A stretch of DNA of 64,000 bases from Geminicoccaceae bacterium (GTDB taxonomy: Bacteria; Pseudomonadota; Alphaproteobacteria; Geminicoccales; Geminicoccaceae), in assembly GCA_028285265.1 (NCBI GenBank), contig JANQPX010000002.1:124001-188000 (forward strand). The letters run 5' to 3'. A program made the position numbers and the translations under genes. This document shows positions 63,134 to 64,000 of this stretch, one piece after another; within the stretch, counting starts at the first letter, position 1, and each line of letters opens with the position of its first letter. Below the pieces are notes generated by a model that searched no databases, had not been told where the DNA came from, and saw only the letters and a program-made list of their open reading frames with translations.

Positions 63134-64000
63134 ATGGCCAACCAAGAGCATTTGGTGAGATTGGAACAGGGCGTCGTGGCCTGGAACGCTTGGCGAATTC
63201 AGAACCCTGATGTTCAGCCTAACCTCATTGGAGCCAACCTCAGTGGCGCTAACCTTCGCGATGCCGACCTCAGCCAGGCAAAACTTATTGAGGCCAATCT
63301 CAGCGGGGCCAATCTCAAAGACGCTACCCTATTTGAGGCTAACCTCGTAGCAGTCGACCTGAGCAGTGCCAACCTCACGTCGGCGAACCTTGATGACGCC
63401 AATCTCAGCAGGGCTAACCTCCGCGGCGCCAACCTCAGCCCGGCCAGCCTCAACCGGGCTAACCTCGTTAGGGCGAACCTCAGCGGAGCCGAACTGGAAA
63501 AGGCTGGCCTCAGCGAGGCCAACCTCAGCCGGGCCATCCTCCTAGAGGCCAACCTTAGCGAGGCACCGCTAGTTGAAACCATATTCGCGAATGTGGAGCT
63601 AACGAGAACTAAGGGCTTGGAAAATTGCATGCATTTGGGCCCGAGCATTGTTGATCATCGCACGCTTACGCTATCCAAGAATGTACCGCTGGAATTCTGG
63701 CGTGGCTGTGGCCTACCGGACCAGCTGATTGACTACATGCCATCACTGTCAGGTGATGCGATCCAGTTCTATAGTTGCTTCATCAGCTATTCCTCGAAGG
63801 ACCAGGAGTTCGCCGATCGGCTTCATGCCGACCTGCAGAACGCTGGCGTCAGGTGTTGGTTTGCTCCGCACGATCTGCCGATTGGCAAGAAGATCTTGGA
63901 CGGCTTGGATGAGGCCATCCGCATGCGGGACAAGGTGTTACTGATCCTGTCACACGACGCCATTGACAGCGATTGGGTAGAGGACGAGGTGAGCACAGCC
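63134..64000 (+). CDS. Pentapeptide-repeat/TIR fusion protein, truncated by the window end
   Basis: From ATG 63134 (GAGAGGG upstream) 289 codons run open to the window edge. Residues 31-150 are pentapeptide repeats of the A(N/D)LxX kind (LIGANLSGANLRDADLSQAK onward, about 24 units), which fold as a right-handed beta-helix. A linker follows to 210. Residues 211 onward are a TIR domain: FYSCFISYSSKDQEFADRL (212-230), CWFAPHDLPIGKKILDGLDE (241-260), VLLILSHDAIDSDWVEDEVS with E285 at the catalytic position. The repeat domain probably recognises a protein or DNA-like surface and the TIR domain responds. The C-terminus lies outside the window. Confidence 0.88.
   Translation, partial: MANQEHLVRLEQGVVAWNAWRIQNPDVQPNLIGANLSGANLRDADLSQAKLIEANLSGANLKDATLFEANLVAVDLSSANLTSANLDDANLSRANLRGANLSPASLNRANLVRANLSGAELEKAGLSEANLSRAILLEANLSEAPLVETIFANVELTRTKGLENCMHLGPSIVDHRTLTLSKNVPLEFWRGCGLPDQLIDYMPSLSGDAIQFYSCFISYSSKDQEFADRLHADLQNAGVRCWFAPHDLPIGKKILDGLDEAIRMRDKVLLILSHDAIDSDWVEDEVSTA

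Noticed and set aside
63220-63560. Short tandem DNA repeats that might suggest a CRISPR or satellite array
   Set aside because: The 15-base periodicity is that of pentapeptide codons in one open frame; there are no spacers or conserved repeats.
63214-63648. Minus-strand frame of 144 codons with repeating Leu-Ala-Ser-Arg pattern
   Set aside because: It is the reverse complement of the pentapeptide-repeat coding region; the periodicity comes from that gene.

Overview
The window looks like an accessory stretch of an alphaproteobacterial chromosome or large plasmid, most likely from the Hyphomicrobiales/Rhodobacterales side (a Stappiaceae- or Rhizobium-like host). This is inferred from moderate to high GC coding sequence, Tat- and Sec-dependent exports, a rhizobial-type sugar-acid ABC operon next to enolase-superfamily and RraA genes, isoquinoline-oxidoreductase-type molybdoenzyme genes, LysR/TetR/AraC regulators and DUF1062, DUF1772 and DUF1993 proteins. 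No rRNA, tRNA, phage structural gene or CRISPR array was seen. The species cannot be named from the sequence.

Layout. 0.4-17.5 kb is a patchwork of short metabolic and regulatory genes: 3-hydroxyisobutyrate-dehydrogenase-like enzyme, tautomerase, CBS protein, HxlR regulator with a DUF1330-like gene, two class-C-type serine hydrolases, several VOC proteins (two broken), TetR regulators, enoyl-CoA hydratase, LysE exporter, DUF1062, SDR and DUF1993. At 18.4-20.6 kb lies a catalase-peroxidase with a signal peptide. At 21.7-24.1 kb a periplasmic solute-binding protein is followed by a sensor kinase. At 25.4-29.0 kb are iorBA-like molybdoenzyme genes with a divergent LysR gene. Then come a HAD phosphatase, a CofE-like ligase and an HNH remnant (29.5-31.8 kb).

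The largest operon (31.9-39.6 kb, minus strand) encodes a sugar-type ABC transporter (binding protein, two permeases, ATPase), followed by two paralogous enolase-superfamily dehydratases on either side of an RraA-family enzyme. It reads as uptake plus catabolism of a sugar acid. An SDR/LysR divergent pair with a clear LysR box follows at 40.1-41.9 kb.

At 42.6-46.1 kb is a probable defence island: a SIR2-like/TIR fusion protein and, 15 bp downstream, a STAND ATPase with about six C-terminal membrane segments. Its sequence is visibly AT-richer than the surroundings. Two further TIR proteins lie at 61.8-62.3 kb and 63.1 kb to the window end (a pentapeptide-repeat/TIR fusion that runs off the edge). 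They sit beside a decayed IS110 element. These three TIR loci are the best candidates for an undescribed immune system.

Between them (46.8-61.6 kb) are a ferric-reductase-like flavocytochrome with a DUF1772 protein and an AraC regulator, an ArsI/CadI-like gene overlapping a SigZ-like sigma factor, a PaiB-like gene, a cupin/SDR/TetR group, a small P-loop ATPase, a CPBP protease and a KefB-like antiporter.

The gaps between genes are unusually long. They are peppered with at least sixteen diverged copies of one dispersed repeat whose core resembles GCGCATTTCTGCCGGAAG followed about 12-18 bases later by GTGCCA. All recognised copies have the same orientation, and one supplies the 3' end of a truncated reductase gene. 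Together with the pseudogenes (VOC genes, IS110, SDR, HNH remnants) they mark the region as a zone of gain and decay.
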